Below are positions 42,416 through 53,500 of a stretch of 64,000 nucleotides of DNA, piece by piece. The notes beneath the pieces are model-generated. The model made no database searches. It saw only the letters and a list, made by a program, of their open reading frames with translations, and was not told where the DNA came from. This DNA comes from Mantamonas sphyraenae. Lineage: Eukaryota > CRuMs > Mantamonadidae. The stretch lies in assembly GCA_026936335.1 (NCBI GenBank), contig JAPMXV010000043.1:496001-560000 (forward strand), in the 5' to 3' direction. The position numbers and the translations under genes are program-made. Position 1 is the first letter of the stretch. The number at the start of each line of letters is the position of its first letter.

Positions 42416-43491
42416 CTACACCATGCATTTCTTCTTGCCGTTTGTGCGCTTCTTTGAGACTTGAAGCTCAACGACGTGGTCTTGCTCGGAGGCACTGCCT
42501 GTTCCGGCGCCAGATGAGGAGGATGAGCTGGCGCTGGTTGAGCTGCTGTTGGACTTGCCTGCACCGTCGCTCGATTTCACCTGTGAAGGCCACTTGCCTG
42601 TGCGCGAGCACTCGGCGAGGTAGAGAAAGACCTCGTTTACGTTCAAGTTGTCCTTGACAGAGGTGCGGTAGAATTTGATGCCCAGGTCCTTAGCGAGATT
42701 GTTCGCCTCCTATGCGATGGGTGAGTGATAAGTGTGGGTAGGGTGTTAGTGGACACGTGCGTCCTGCGGGCGTGCGAGAAAGCAGACGGCAAAGAGGCCA
42801 AACCCACGCGTCTCGCGGAGCACCTGCGAGCGTACGTGGCACTCTCAGGACATCATCACGCGTGCGCACGGCTTTGGTAGGCACACGAAAGGTGCACGTT
42901 CCCTTTGGCAAGAGTATGGCAGCATATGTGCGTGCACGAGCGGGCCGCAAAGGGACACGAGGGCCAGAAGCGCGGCAAGCCAATTCCGTCGAACGAATCG
43001 CACACACACGCACGCATACACGCACGCACACACAATCACACACACATCCACACACACACAAGCAGGCTTACCTCGGGGGTCATCTTTGCTTCGTCGAGCA
43101 GATCCACCTTGTTCTGCACAAGGACCATGGGGATGTCGCCGGTTTCGCTGAGCACTTTGTCGCGCCAAGCACGGACGGCGTCGAAGGAGTCGCGATCTGT
43201 GGTGGAAAACGCCACAATGGCCGCCTTTGCGCCACGGTAGTAGTTCTTGGTAAGCGAATCAAACTCCTCCTGGCCGGCTGTGTCCCACAGCATGAGGCGC
43301 ACGTCTTCGCCCAGCGCCTCGAGGTACATGTCCTTCTCCAGAAAGTCAGTGCCAATGGTCTGCTTGTACTGACCCGAAAACGTGCCTCGGCAGAAGCGAG
43401 TGATCATGCTCGACTTGCCGATCTGGCCGTTGCCGACGACGACGACTTTGATGGACACCTCAAAGTCCTCTTCGATCATTGCATCCGTCAT
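42416..43491 (-). CDS. RAB23: Rab23-family small GTPase
   Basis: Exons 43491-43072 and 42709-42416 give 237 residues, the same length as human Rab23. Nucleotide-binding motifs are intact: GNGQIGKSS (P-loop), TIGTDFLE (switch I), WDTAGQEEFDSLTKNYYRGA, VQNKVDLLD and TSVK. FLEKDM, EDVRLMLWDTAGQEEFD and RTSVKDNLNVNEVF are Rab23-specific. Rab23 works at the cilium and in membrane traffic. The serine-rich hypervariable tail ends KKKCMV, placing the only C-terminal cysteine three residues from the end, in place of a standard CaaX box. The P-loop has Q at the position where oncogenic Ras mutants vary. The intron holds long CA repeats around 43003-43062. Confidence 0.93.
43003..43062. repeat. CA microsatellite in the Rab23 intron
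   Basis: A mostly CA stretch with occasional interruptions runs just inside the 5' end of the Rab23 intron. The same style is seen in many introns here. Confidence 0.85.
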
Positions 43492-44087
43492 GGTTGTGAC
43501 AGCAAAGAGAAACAGGGGATAGACTGGGTGGTTGGGCGTGTGGAATGCCAATGGGGCCTCCCAGCTACGATGACGAGGCGATTCGGAAACGGTCTGGTGG
43601 CGCAGGCGCAGTCGCAAGTCTGACCAGGTGGATGACACCAGGCTGCATGTGCTCGCCTGCTCACACATGCATCGCCTTGCGCTCAGGGCAAGGCAACGTT
43701 GTTGAGTGTGTGCTCCGTTGGCGCGTCGCGGGCCAACCCAAACACTTTTCAGGTGCGTGAAGCAAGTGTGTGTGCATGTGCCGATACAAGTGCACGCGTG
43801 TGTGCATGTGCATGTCGTATGTATGAGCGTGACAGCTGCATGCCCAGGGTGGCCCTGTGTGTCTGTACGGTGTCAGGCAAGCGCGCTTTTTTTTCGGGTG
43901 ATCAGCCCGCTGATCAGCTCGTAGCCTCGTGCTTGTCCTGCCTTTCCACGGCATCCCTGCGCATGTACATGCCTTCCAAACGTAAACCATAGCACTAGCC
44001 TGGCTGGGGCCATGGTATTTGGCGTCGCGTGGATGGTGCATTCGGCTATGCAGCCGGAAAAGGAACGCGGGGGGTTCCCACAGCGAG

Positions 44088-44102
44088 TTTTCGCGCCAAA
44101 AA
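44088..44102 (+). promoter_or_regulatory. E2F-type site upstream of ribonucleotide reductase large subunit
   Basis: TTTTCGCGCCAAAAA is a near-palindromic full match to the E2F/DP consensus TTTSSCGC with an inverted GCGCSAAA half. It lies about 220 bp upstream of the start codon. Confidence 0.65.
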
Positions 44103-44268
44103 TGTTGCTTCGGCCGCCCCGTGTGGCCAAGAGTGTGCCGTGGACAGTGCATGTGCCATGGGTCGTGCGCATGTATGTGCGACCAAACGAGAGCGCCATA
44201 CACCCACGTACCCTGTGTGTGTGGATGTGTGGCAGCGCACGTCAGGGCGGGCTTTTGGCGCCTTTTTT

Positions 44269-44279
44269 TTTGGCGGGAA
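44269..44279 (+). promoter_or_regulatory. E2F-type site next to the ribonucleotide reductase start
   Basis: TTTGGCGGGAA matches the classic E2F site (TTTSGCGGGAA) and sits about 42 bp before the first start codon, within a T run; a TTTTGGCGCC lies just before it (44253-44262). Confidence 0.65.
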
Positions 44280-44320
44280 GCCCCTTTCGGACGGAGAGAA
44301 CGGCAAGGGCCTGACAACGG

Positions 44321-46834
44321 ATGTGGTCACAGCGAAAGATGAGTGGCAAGGGGCACATGTATGTGATCAAGCGCGACGGGCGCCAGGAGAAGATCTTCTT
44401 TGACAAGATCAGCAAGCGCATCGAGCAGCTGTGCGACGGCCTGCACGAGACGGTGGACCACTACGAGATTGCACAAAAGGTGATCTCGGGCTTGTACAGT
44501 GGCATCACGACGTCGGAACTGGACGAGCTTGCGGCTGAGACGTGTGCAGCGCTGACGACTGTGCATCCGGACTACAGCACGCTTGCGGCGCGCATTGTGG
44601 TGTCGAACCTGCACAAGAGCACCAAGGACGCGCTGGTGGAGGTTGCGACAGACCTGCACGAGTACGTGCACCCCGTAACGGGTAAGGTGGCGCCGTTGAT
44701 GAGCGATGAGACATACGAAGCGATTGTAGAGAACGCGGAGGCACTGGAGGAGGCAATCGACTACTCGCGCGACTACAACTACGACTACTTTGGTTTCAAG
44801 ACGCTGGAGAGGTCCAAGTACCTGTTGCGCATCGACAACAAGGTCGTGGAGCGTCCGCAACACCTGATCATGCGTGTGGCGGTGGGCATCTGGGGCACGA
44901 ACCTGGAGCGTGTGATTGAGACGTACGATCTGATGTCCCAGGGTCTGTTTACGCACGCCACGCCGACGCTGTTCAACGCAGGCACGCCGAGGCCGCAGAT
45001 GTCGTCGTGCTTCCTGATCCAGATGAAGGACGACTCCATTGAAGGCATCTACGACACGCTCAAGACGTGCGCCCTGATCAGCAAGAGCGCAGGCGGCATT
45101 GGCCTGAGCATGCACAAGATCCGCGCGTCGGGCTCGTACATTGCGGGCACAAACGGACACAGCAACGGCCTGGTGCCCATGCTGCGTGTGTACAACGCGA
45201 CTGCACGCTACGTGGACCAGGGTGGAGGAAAGCGCAAGGGCTCGTTTGCGATCTACCTGGAGCCGTGGCACGCGGACATTTACGAGTTTTTGGAGCTGAA
45301 GAAGAACACGGGCAGCGAGGAGGCACGTGCGCGCGACCTGTTTTACGCGCTTTGGATTCCGGACTTGTTTATGGAGCGTGTGAAGGCCAAGAGCACGTGG
45401 AGCCTGTTTTGCCCGCACGAGGCACCGGGTCTGCACGAGGTGTACGGCGAGGAGTTTGAGGAGCTGTACATGAAGTACGAGGCGGAGGAGGGCCTTGCAC
45501 GACGCACGGTGGATGCGCGTGAGCTGTGGTACGCGATTCTGCAGTCGCAGATCGAGACGGGCACGCCGTACATGCTGTACAAGGACGCGTGCAACCGCAA
45601 GAGCAACCACAAGCATCTGGGCACGATCCAGTCGTCGAACCTGTGCACAGAGATCATCGAGTACACGGCGCCGGACGAAGTGGCTGTGTGCAACCTGGCG
45701 TCGCTGGCGCTGCCCAAGTTTGTCAACGTCGAAACGAAGGAGTTTGACCACGCACGCCTGCTGGAGGTGACCAAGGTGGTGACGCGCAACCTCAACCAGG
45801 TGATCGACGTCAACTACTACCCGGTGCCCGAGGCGCGCAAGAGCAACATGCGCCACCGTCCGATTGGGCTGGGCGTGCAGGGCCTGGCAGACGTGTTTCT
45901 GCTGCTGCGCATGACGTGGGACAGCGAGGAGGCAGCCAAGCTGAACCGGGAGATCTTTGAGACGATGTACTACGGCGCTCTGGAGGCGTCGATGGAGGTG
46001 GCCATGGAGGAAGGCCCCTACGAGACGTTTGAGGGCTCGCCGCTGAGCGAGGGCATCCTGCAGTTTGACATGTGGGGCGTGACACCGGACAGCGGGCGGT
46101 ACGACTGGGAGGCTCTGCGCGCCAAGGTCATGGAGCATGGCACGCGCAACTCGCTCCTGCTTGCGCCGATGCCCACAGCATCGACGAGCCAGATCCTGGG
46201 CAACAACGAGTGCATTGAGCCGTACACAAGCAACATCTACACGCGCCGTGTGCTTGCAGGCGAGTTCCAGGTTGTGAACAAGCACCTGCTGCGCGAGCTG
46301 ATCGAGCTGGGCATCTGGGACCAGGACCTGAAGAACGAGCTGATTGCCAACCGCGGTTCCATCCAGAACATTTCGGCCATCCCGGATGACATCAAGCCGC
46401 TGTACAAGACGGTTTGGGAGATTTCGCAAAAGGTGCTGATCAACATGGCGGCAGACCGCGGCGCCTACGTGGACCAGAGCCAGAGCTTCAACGTGCACCT
46501 CACGGGCCTCAACTACGCCAAGATGTCCTCCATGCACATGTACGCGTGGGAGCGTGGCCTCAAGACGGGCATGTACTACCTTCGCTCGCGCGCCGCCGTC
46601 GACGCCATCCAGTTTACGGTGGACCAGGTGGCCCTCAAGGAGCGCAGGTCGCGTGATGAGAGCGTGCGTGATCTGGAGAGCGACGTGGCTGCAAAGCTTC
46701 AGAGCGCCTCGACGCCGCTCAAGGAGCCCGGAACCGCACGCAAACGTGTGGAGGAAAAGACGGTGCAGGAGAACCTGGACGACATGTACTGCTCCATTGA
46801 CAACCCGGACGCGTGCATGGCGTGCAGCGGGTGA
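44321..46834 (+). CDS. RRM1: Ribonucleotide reductase large (R1) subunit, class Ia
   Basis: A single uninterrupted exon of 837 residues; a second in-frame ATG at 44339 ([16 protein letters not shown]) could be the real start. The enzyme reduces NDPs to dNDPs. The N-terminal ATP-cone carries the activity site ([17 protein letters not shown]). The catalytic barrel has SSCFL with the redox cysteine, NLCTEI with the thiyl-radical cysteine, the CNLASLAL loop and [15 protein letters not shown], and the specificity region is [19 protein letters not shown]. The tail ends CMACSG, preserving the CxxC that re-reduces the active site. Everything needed for activity is present. The small subunit is encoded at 62996 in the same window. 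Confidence 0.97.
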   Translation: MWSQRKMSGKGHMYVIKRDGRQEKIFFDKISKRIEQLCDGLHETVDHYEIAQKVISGLYSGITTSELDELAAETCAALTTVHPDYSTLAARIVVSNLHKSTKDALVEVATDLHEYVHPVTGKVAPLMSDETYEAIVENAEALEEAIDYSRDYNYDYFGFKTLERSKYLLRIDNKVVERPQHLIMRVAVGIWGTNLERVIETYDLMSQGLFTHATPTLFNAGTPRPQMSSCFLIQMKDDSIEGIYDTLKTCALISKSAGGIGLSMHKIRASGSYIAGTNGHSNGLVPMLRVYNATARYVDQGGGKRKGSFAIYLEPWHADIYEFLELKKNTGSEEARARDLFYALWIPDLFMERVKAKSTWSLFCPHEAPGLHEVYGEEFEELYMKYEAEEGLARRTVDARELWYAILQSQIETGTPYMLYKDACNRKSNHKHLGTIQSSNLCTEIIEYTAPDEVAVCNLASLALPKFVNVETKEFDHARLLEVTKVVTRNLNQVIDVNYYPVPEARKSNMRHRPIGLGVQGLADVFLLLRMTWDSEEAAKLNREIFETMYYGALEASMEVAMEEGPYETFEGSPLSEGILQFDMWGVTPDSGRYDWEALRAKVMEHGTRNSLLLAPMPTASTSQILGNNECIEPYTSNIYTRRVLAGEFQVVNKHLLRELIELGIWDQDLKNELIANRGSIQNISAIPDDIKPLYKTVWEISQKVLINMAADRGAYVDQSQSFNVHLTGLNYAKMSSMHMYAWERGLKTGMYYLRSRAAVDAIQFTVDQVALKERRSRDESVRDLESDVAAKLQSASTPLKEPGTARKRVEEKTVQENLDDMYCSIDNPDACMACSG

Positions 46835-46910
46835 TTTGTGGAGTGAGGTTTGAGAGAGACCTGTGCGACGGCGTCCTTGCGCTTCTGGAAGAACGAAAAA
46901 GAAAGCCTGC

Positions 46911-49900
46911 ATGTTTTCGGCACGCCAAGCCATCTTTTTTGTATTGTTGCTCGTCGGCACAGCCGCTTGCGAAGCTTTCATGTCATCTGGAATCATTGAC
47001 AACCAACTGCGTCACGAGTTCGGCTTCCAGCCGTTCACGCCGAAGCGGTTGCTGTTGGAAGAATCCGAGCCATTTTTTGGAGCCTTTGCCTCCAGCGCGG
47101 ACGGGAAGGCGGTGTTTGTCTCTCGTGTGGCTCGAGAGTCGGACAAGGACCCACAGGGGAACACCATGGCGGCTGTCACGAAAAGCGGATTCGAGGCACG
47201 CAGCATGGCCACTGGGGCCATGCTGTGGAACAGCACCGCAGACAACTTTGCAAGCGGGACGCGCGTGTGGCCGCCTGTGCCGCAGCCCGTGACCACGGAT
47301 GCGGCAGTCGTGGCGTTTGAGCAAAGGCCCAAAGGAGCCACAAGTGGCTTTTCAACCGTGTTTCTGCGTGCCAAGGACGGCAAACAGGTGGGTGCCGGGC
47401 GTGTCGGGGAAGTGAAGTCTGCATTCTGGATGTCGGCGACGACACTTCTGCTCGTGCGTGACACAGGGCTGGGGAATGAGCCGGTGTTCATGGAGCAAAT
47501 TGTGTTTGCGGCAGATGGCATGTCGTACACCAATGTGACAACCGCTCAATCGGAGGTGTCTGGCCAGAACACGACACGGTTCCAACCGACCGCGGCGACG
47601 GTAGTCAACGGCACGCACTCGGTGTGTTTCGAACGCGTGGAAAAGCTGAGACCAAACACAGACATTGTCCGAAGCGTGGCGGTGTCGTTGATGCAGTGGG
47701 GTCAGGGAGGAGCCGTGCGAGTGTGGCAAACGGACGTTTCGGAGCAGGCACCGCCCGTGCAGAACGGACGTTCGGAACAGCAGCTGCTGGTCTCCACACG
47801 GCTGGGACTGGTCATCCTGCTGCGCACATGGAGCAACAGCGAGTGGCGGCTGGAGGCCTTCTCGTTGCAGAGCGGCATGCTGCAATGGCGGCTGCAAAAA
47901 GCGATGAAGGGATCGAGTGGCAGCCGCATGTGGGCGCTGGCTGACGATCTGCCCACGCCTGTGCTGCTGTTGCGTGTGGTGAGCACGGAGGGTACGCCGA
48001 CGTCCGTGGTGGAGGCCATCCGCCTGAGTGATCGGCAGGTTGTGTCTTCGTACTCGTGGAGCGAGGCGACGGGCATGACCCAGGTAGCCGTATTTGTGTA
48101 CTCTGCCACGCTGCGCAAGGTGTTTACACAGGGTTCGCCGGGATTGCGTGTGCTGCGGGTGAGTGACGCGGGCCAGTTGAGCTTTGAAGGGGAGGCGCCG
48201 CTGAACGACGTGGGCGTGAACGACGACGTGGTGGCGTTCAACACAGTCGGCGACATGGTGCTCATGGGCCAGCGGGATCTGTCTGTGCAGGCCGACGGTG
48301 CACGACAGCGCCAAACGACACTCGCCTTCTTTTCCTGTGGCGAAGGCTTTGTGGAAGGCCAAGCCAACTGCACACAGTGTGTGTCGGGATGGTATCTTCT
48401 GGACGACGGTTGCGTGGAGTGTCCAGCGAACGCCACGCTGAACCTTGTGTTGGGTTTCGTGGTGGTGTTGGCTGCGGTGTGGGGCTCGATCAAAGCGTCG
48501 GGTCTACGCGACGAGTCAGAGGGTGGAGAAGACACAGACGAGGGAGATGAGGGCTCCAAGAAGGATGGCAAACCAGGCAACACGCAGCGCACGCGAAAGG
48601 TGAAGGATGGTCCGGAACAGGTGGGCAAGGAGAACGCAGAGGAGGCTGGGAAGGGCACCAAGGAGCAGCTGAGCGACAAACCGTCGACCGGACGTATTTC
48701 GGTGCGAGGGAGCAGCATGGTGACGCCTGTGGTGCAGCTGATGCACTTTGTGCAGGTTGCTGCCCTTATCCCTGCGGTGGTGCCTTCGTACCGGTGGCCC
48801 ACTCTTGTGAGTGGCATCTACGTGAACATTGCCCCTGTGAACCTGAACGTGGATGCAATTGGCCTGCAGTGCGAGGCTGGTGCGACATCCACGCTGTCGG
48901 GTCGTCACTGGCTGCTGTTTCTGGCGCCACTTGTGGTGTATTGCTTTCTTGGGGCTGTGTTGGCGTTGGCCAAGGGACTGCCGACAGCCACTCGTGCATT
49001 GGTCCTACGGGCGCTTGTGCAGACAGCACGCTTCCTGTTTCTCGGAATGACGGTGGCGGCGGTGCGTGTGTTTGACTGCAACACCGACGTGTTTGGCGTG
49101 TCTCGCATGGGACAGGACGCATCCATCGTTTGTTACTCGGCTGAGTGGTGGGAAGCGCTGGTGCCTGCGCTGGTGGGCCTGATCCTGAACACGGTGATTC
49201 CTGTGGTCGGGTACGTGTGGATCCTGGCCAAGTGGGACTCGGGCACCGGCGGCGACGTGTTCTACGAGGGCGTGGCGTTTCTGTTTGTGGAGCTGCGCGA
49301 GGGTGCGTCGATGTACGAGCTCACGGTGTTGTTGCGCAAGTTGCTGTTCACATGCATGGCCTTTTTCATGGATGCGCTGCCTAATCACGTGCTCTATGGC
49401 ATGACGAGCGTGTTCTGCATCAATGCGGTGTTTGTGGCTGTGATGCGCCCGTACCGTCGCCGCCGCCGATCCTTCCTCGAAGCGTTGCTGCTCCTGATGA
49501 GCGCCGCAATCTGTGTGGCCATGGGAGTGGCCGGCGACGATCTGGAGGCCAGAGATGGCGCAGGCGTAGTCGTGCTGCTCAGCCTCATTGTCAGCCTGGT
49601 GGCCTCGGTGGTGGTGATGGTGCTGGACCACCGTGAGAACCGGGCGCTGGAGGAGGGCAAGGCAAGCGAGAAGGAACTGGAGGAGACATCCAACCTTGCG
49701 GTGATGCCTGTGCTGGATGAGGGGCAGATGGAAAATGTGGCCAAAACGGTGCGCAAGGGGACTGTGGTGGCTGCCGTGGTGGCCGTGGTGGGTTTGATCA
49801 TTGCGTGGGTGGCGTTGGTCCTGCGGCTTCCGAGTGAGGTCGCTGCCTACCAAAGCGGCACTCTTGCCTTGCATTTTGGCAGCTATATTCTTTGGACGGC

Positions 49901-50297
49901 ACCCATCATTGCGGGCTGGCTGTGTTTCTGGCGCGAGCAGAAACTGGGAATCAAATTTGCGCCGCACACCTTGGCTTTGGCGGTCACATATGGCGTGTTT
50001 TTGTTCATCGATGGCGCCCGAACGATGTACTACCACATGTCGGTGAGTCTGCAGCCAAGCGGGCCTGCCACAATGATCACATTGATGGTGTTGTCCACGT
50101 TGTTGGTGCTTGCCCAAGCGATCATGTTTGGCAGGCGCCTCAAGGTACAGTCGTCGGGCGTGCCCAAACAGGCTGTGGCCATGGAAACAAGGGTGTCGGT
50201 GTCCGAAGTGGAGGGGAAAGAGAAAGAGGAGAAGGAGGAGGAGGAGGAGGAGAGTGAGGCGGACTTGTCGGATGTGGAGGGGGAGGTCGTCGTGTGA
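46911..50297 (+). CDS. Large polytopic membrane protein with beta-propeller-like ectodomain and Cys-rich stalk
   Basis: A single exon of 1128 residues starts at the ATG at 46911 with a signal peptide (MFSARQAIFFVLLLVGTAAC). Residues about 25-470 form a secreted part rich in beta strands, perhaps a propeller. A short Cys-rich stalk (about 473-505: CGEGFVEGQANCTQC, GWYLLDDGCVECPAN) resembles GCC2/GCC3-type repeats and leads to the first span. After a charged cytosolic loop come about eight further spans, with VQVAALIPAVVPSYRWP and LRKLLFTCMAFFMDALP. The C-terminal tail is acidic. This plan is common in protist TRP-like or receptor-like proteins with a Cys-rich stalk, but I cannot name the family. 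It follows RRM1 by 76 bp on the same strand. Confidence 0.6.
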   Translation: MFSARQAIFFVLLLVGTAACEAFMSSGIIDNQLRHEFGFQPFTPKRLLLEESEPFFGAFASSADGKAVFVSRVARESDKDPQGNTMAAVTKSGFEARSMATGAMLWNSTADNFASGTRVWPPVPQPVTTDAAVVAFEQRPKGATSGFSTVFLRAKDGKQVGAGRVGEVKSAFWMSATTLLLVRDTGLGNEPVFMEQIVFAADGMSYTNVTTAQSEVSGQNTTRFQPTAATVVNGTHSVCFERVEKLRPNTDIVRSVAVSLMQWGQGGAVRVWQTDVSEQAPPVQNGRSEQQLLVSTRLGLVILLRTWSNSEWRLEAFSLQSGMLQWRLQKAMKGSSGSRMWALADDLPTPVLLLRVVSTEGTPTSVVEAIRLSDRQVVSSYSWSEATGMTQVAVFVYSATLRKVFTQGSPGLRVLRVSDAGQLSFEGEAPLNDVGVNDDVVAFNTVGDMVLMGQRDLSVQADGARQRQTTLAFFSCGEGFVEGQANCTQCVSGWYLLDDGCVECPANATLNLVLGFVVVLAAVWGSIKASGLRDESEGGEDTDEGDEGSKKDGKPGNTQRTRKVKDGPEQVGKENAEEAGKGTKEQLSDKPSTGRISVRGSSMVTPVVQLMHFVQVAALIPAVVPSYRWPTLVSGIYVNIAPVNLNVDAIGLQCEAGATSTLSGRHWLLFLAPLVVYCFLGAVLALAKGLPTATRALVLRALVQTARFLFLGMTVAAVRVFDCNTDVFGVSRMGQDASIVCYSAEWWEALVPALVGLILNTVIPVVGYVWILAKWDSGTGGDVFYEGVAFLFVELREGASMYELTVLLRKLLFTCMAFFMDALPNHVLYGMTSVFCINAVFVAVMRPYRRRRRSFLEALLLLMSAAICVAMGVAGDDLEARDGAGVVVLLSLIVSLVASVVVMVLDHRENRALEEGKASEKELEETSNLAVMPVLDEGQMENVAKTVRKGTVVAAVVAVVGLIIAWVALVLRLPSEVAAYQSGTLALHFGSYILWTAPIIAGWLCFWREQKLGIKFAPHTLALAVTYGVFLFIDGARTMYYHMSVSLQPSGPATMITLMVLSTLLVLAQAIMFGRRLKVQSSGVPKQAVAMETRVSVSEVEGKEKEEKEEEEEESEADLSDVEGEVVV

Positions 50298-50561
50298 CTG
50301 GGCGATTGGATGCAGGAGGACCCCTCTCGGAAGGCCTTCCTTGCCCACCGGCAAGTTGAAAAGGAGATGGGAGCAGTCCATTGTTGTTTCCACTGTGCTG
50401 TGCACAACAGCGGAGCAACAACGAAATACGCAGCGTCGTGTAAACTTGGCCACTGATAAACTATCTGAGAGACTGCACGTGAAAGTGGTCCCAGCAGATC
50501 CTCGTTCATCATCGTTGTTGTTTGCCCTGATGCGACACAGCACGTGTGGAAGGTTTCACAC
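50298..50561. other. Convergent gap 3' of the Fanzor-like gene
   Basis: 264 bp without coding signal. It contains the palindrome GGAAGGCCTTCC (50331-50342). If the gene at 50562 is a working TnpB/Fanzor relative, a guide RNA would be expected to begin in or near this 3' flank. I see no clear terminal inverted repeat. Confidence 0.4.
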
Positions 50562-53500
50562 TCACTCATCCCCACCTCCACCCTCTTCAACCACCATCAC
50601 ATGATCTTGTGGACCCTCGACCGCCTTCCTTCGTGACTTGAGTTTCTCCAGCACCAGCGCCTTTGCCGTTTCTTGCTTCTTCTTTTTGGGATTGCGGCTC
50701 GAGAACGACAGGGGCTCTTTGCCAAACAGCCACAGGTGCAGCTGCCTTACAAGGATCCCCTGTGCTCCTCTGACGTCCCTGTCGGAGAGGGGCGTGATTC
50801 CTCCGGCGTCGTGGGCCATGTGATACATCAGCGTGTGCTTGTTGTGGTGGTTCCGGCTCACAGCACAATGAGGGCAAGTCACAACTCTGTCCCATCTCGA
50901 GAGACTGAACCCATGCGGGTGTGCAATGCCACCTCCACAGATGCACGTTGAGGAAGTCATCCACTCTGCCACGTCCGCCCAGATCATGTGTCTTGCGAAA
51001 GCGTGATGGATGCGCGTGCTGAGGGACAAACCTCCGTAGAATTTCGACTGCGCAAGGTAGATCATGTTGTGCAGGCCAAATCCGTCCATCACGTTCCTCA
51101 CGGACCTTACCGTGCGCAGGACATGTCTCTCCAGCACGTCACGCCCGTACCGCCGCAACTGCCCGTGCTTTTTCGGCTCGTCCTCCTTCTCAACCTTGGC
51201 AAGTCGGTGCAGATGCATTTTTTCCCTGAGGTCCCGATGTGAGGGGAAGGGCAGTTTCCTTTGCCTCAATCTCCCCTTGTGCCAGAAGAAGACCACCAGC
51301 GTGTCATTCTTCCTACCGATGTCGTTGACCAAGAAGGCTGTTTTGGCGATCAACCTTGCAGCCTCATCGTGATTCCTCACTTTAAACTTCTTCTTGAAGC
51401 GCACGTCGATGCGCCCGTTGCGCTTCGGCTTCCCCAGGTGCCGGAACCCGAGCTGCTGGCCAAGTGCGTCTTCAACCTCCTTGCCCAGCCCACACACGTG
51501 TGCCACGGTACACACAGTAACGAGCTTTTTCACCAGCTGTCGCTGTCGATCCTTGCTCCACTGGGAGTGGCTTTTGCTGCCTGCGTGCTGTGTCGTGGCC
51601 CTGTCCTCTCGGTCGTCACTCTGTGGTTCCTTGGCCGCTTCCATCGGCTCGCTGCTCTCTCCCATGTCCACAATGTCACCCTCGCCTGATTCATCCAGCC
51701 TGGCTCTCTTGGTGTCCTGCAACGGCGCTTGTGTCGACTGGTTGTCCTCGCTCTCCTCCTCCGCGCGCCTCTTCTTCTTGCCATTCCTATCCTGTTCCTC
51801 TGCTTTCTTCTGTTCCTCTGCTTTCTTCATCTTGGCACGCTTCTCGTCAGCTGCCCCGGACACCTCATTCTCCGCCTCCACGATTGCCGCTTTCAATGAG
51901 CTCAGAGGCCGCAAAATCTCACGGAGATCTCCGCTCGACGTGACGTGGTCCAGTGTGGCCGGGCGGTAGACGACCAAACGAAGCGGCTGTCCGTGTTGGA
52001 CCGTAATACCGCCGGACCACTGCCTGATTGTGTTGGTTTGCATGGAGCTCACCAAATCTGGCCACAAGAGGAGCAGCGAAAGCAGAGAACGGGTCTCTAC
52101 CCCAATCAACTCGTCACGTTGCCTGCCCGTCAATGCAGGAAGGCGCCACAACCTCGACTCCTCAAACTTCATGACGGACATGAAGATGCTGTGGTGTGTG
52201 TTGATGTCGCTACACACGGCTTCCCATATTTTGGTTGCGGTTGCCTTCGTGCACACCCGGATCTCCTCGTTGTTGGACTCTGCCCAGCTGTCAAACAGCC
52301 GGAACAGCCCATACTGCCACAATGTTCCCGTGATGGTGAACGCCTTTGACGTGCTGGAAAATTGTCGGCCGGTTTGCACGTATGCCCGCAAATGCGCATC
52401 GCTCGCCTCCACGTTCATCACCTTCTTCTTGAGAAACTGGCGATCCGAGTATCGTTCGTCCAGACCCTGGAGGACACCCGCGTACTGGCTATACTCCGTC
52501 TGGAACAGATTCCTTACGTGCACGGACCACTCGTCCCACGAGCGGCGTTCCTCCCCGCGCCGCTCGAGTCGTCTCCATTCTCCAAGCTGGCACCCTGCAA
52601 ACGACACACCGGCCTTTTGCAATGCCCTCTTGGTCCCTTCCATTGTAAATGCCAAGTGGGCAGACACAACGGCGGTCGCCGCTTGCAGAAAAAACTCGCT
52701 TGCTTTCTCTTCGGTGGTTTGGCGCATGCACTCCAGCAGCACCTCACCAAAACGTACGGCGACGTGATGCTTCGTCATATCGGCCCGGAGCTCGCTCGTA
52801 CACCACTTGTGGACAGCAGGGAGCATGTTCCAAGTCAGGGCCCGCCGATCGCCGATGAGCCATGCTGGGCGCACTCTCTCTGCGGCACTGGCCACATCGG
52901 CCTCCGATGGCACGACGCTGGTGGTACCTTGTCTGATGGTATTGTTGATACCATCCACAACCACCTTCTTGACCTTGTCCAAGAAGGAGCACAGGTCGTC
53001 TGCGAATCGCGTGAGCAGAGCAGGCGCGCCCACAACGGGTTGTGAGGCCGTGTGACTGTTCGCTTGCGCCCGTTCGACTTCGTGTATCTCCTTGTGGCGC
53101 AGTAGCGTGGCCGGATCTTTGACGTGATGGTCGAGTTCCGTTTTGAGGTGGGCAACCCTGCGAAGGAGCTTACCAACAGTGTTGTGCACCTCCTCCTCGC
53201 CGGCACCATCCACGCTGTGGCTCACTTCCATCTGCTCACCATCATGTGCCAAGGGCACATCCTGCTCGTGCTCTCGCTTGTCCACCGAAACTGAAACCAC
53301 GTCCGCGCTCTCCTCTTTCGCCTGCTGCTGCGTGCTGTGAGCTTCCCTCATTGTGATAAACACGCTCTTGTTGTCTGGGCAGACAAAATCGTGTGGAGTG
53401 ATGTCGTGAGCCTTCACAGGCCGGGTGGTTCCGTCGTCTTGCACGATCAGGACATGTGCCAGATCCTTTGCCTTTGCCTGCTTGACTTGCTGCTCGTTTG

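Larger units (their letters stand above)
43492..44320. promoter_or_regulatory. 829-bp divergent gap between Rab23 and ribonucleotide reductase large subunit
   Basis: No credible gene is present. Short open frames on both strands have no family similarity and no splice context. The right half holds two E2F-type sites (listed separately), a T-rich tract (43889-43897) and the small palindrome TGATCAGCCCGCTGATCA (43901-43918). The left half is TG-rich. Confidence 0.6.

Noticed and set aside
43492-44320. Short open frames in the Rab23-R1 gap as genes
   Set aside because: They overlap on both strands, have no starts in good context and are explained by GC-rich sequence.
44327-47002. A long open frame of about 890 codons antisense to the R1 gene
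   Set aside because: It is a shadow of the strongly codon-biased R1 coding sequence; the R1 frame is certain from its motifs.
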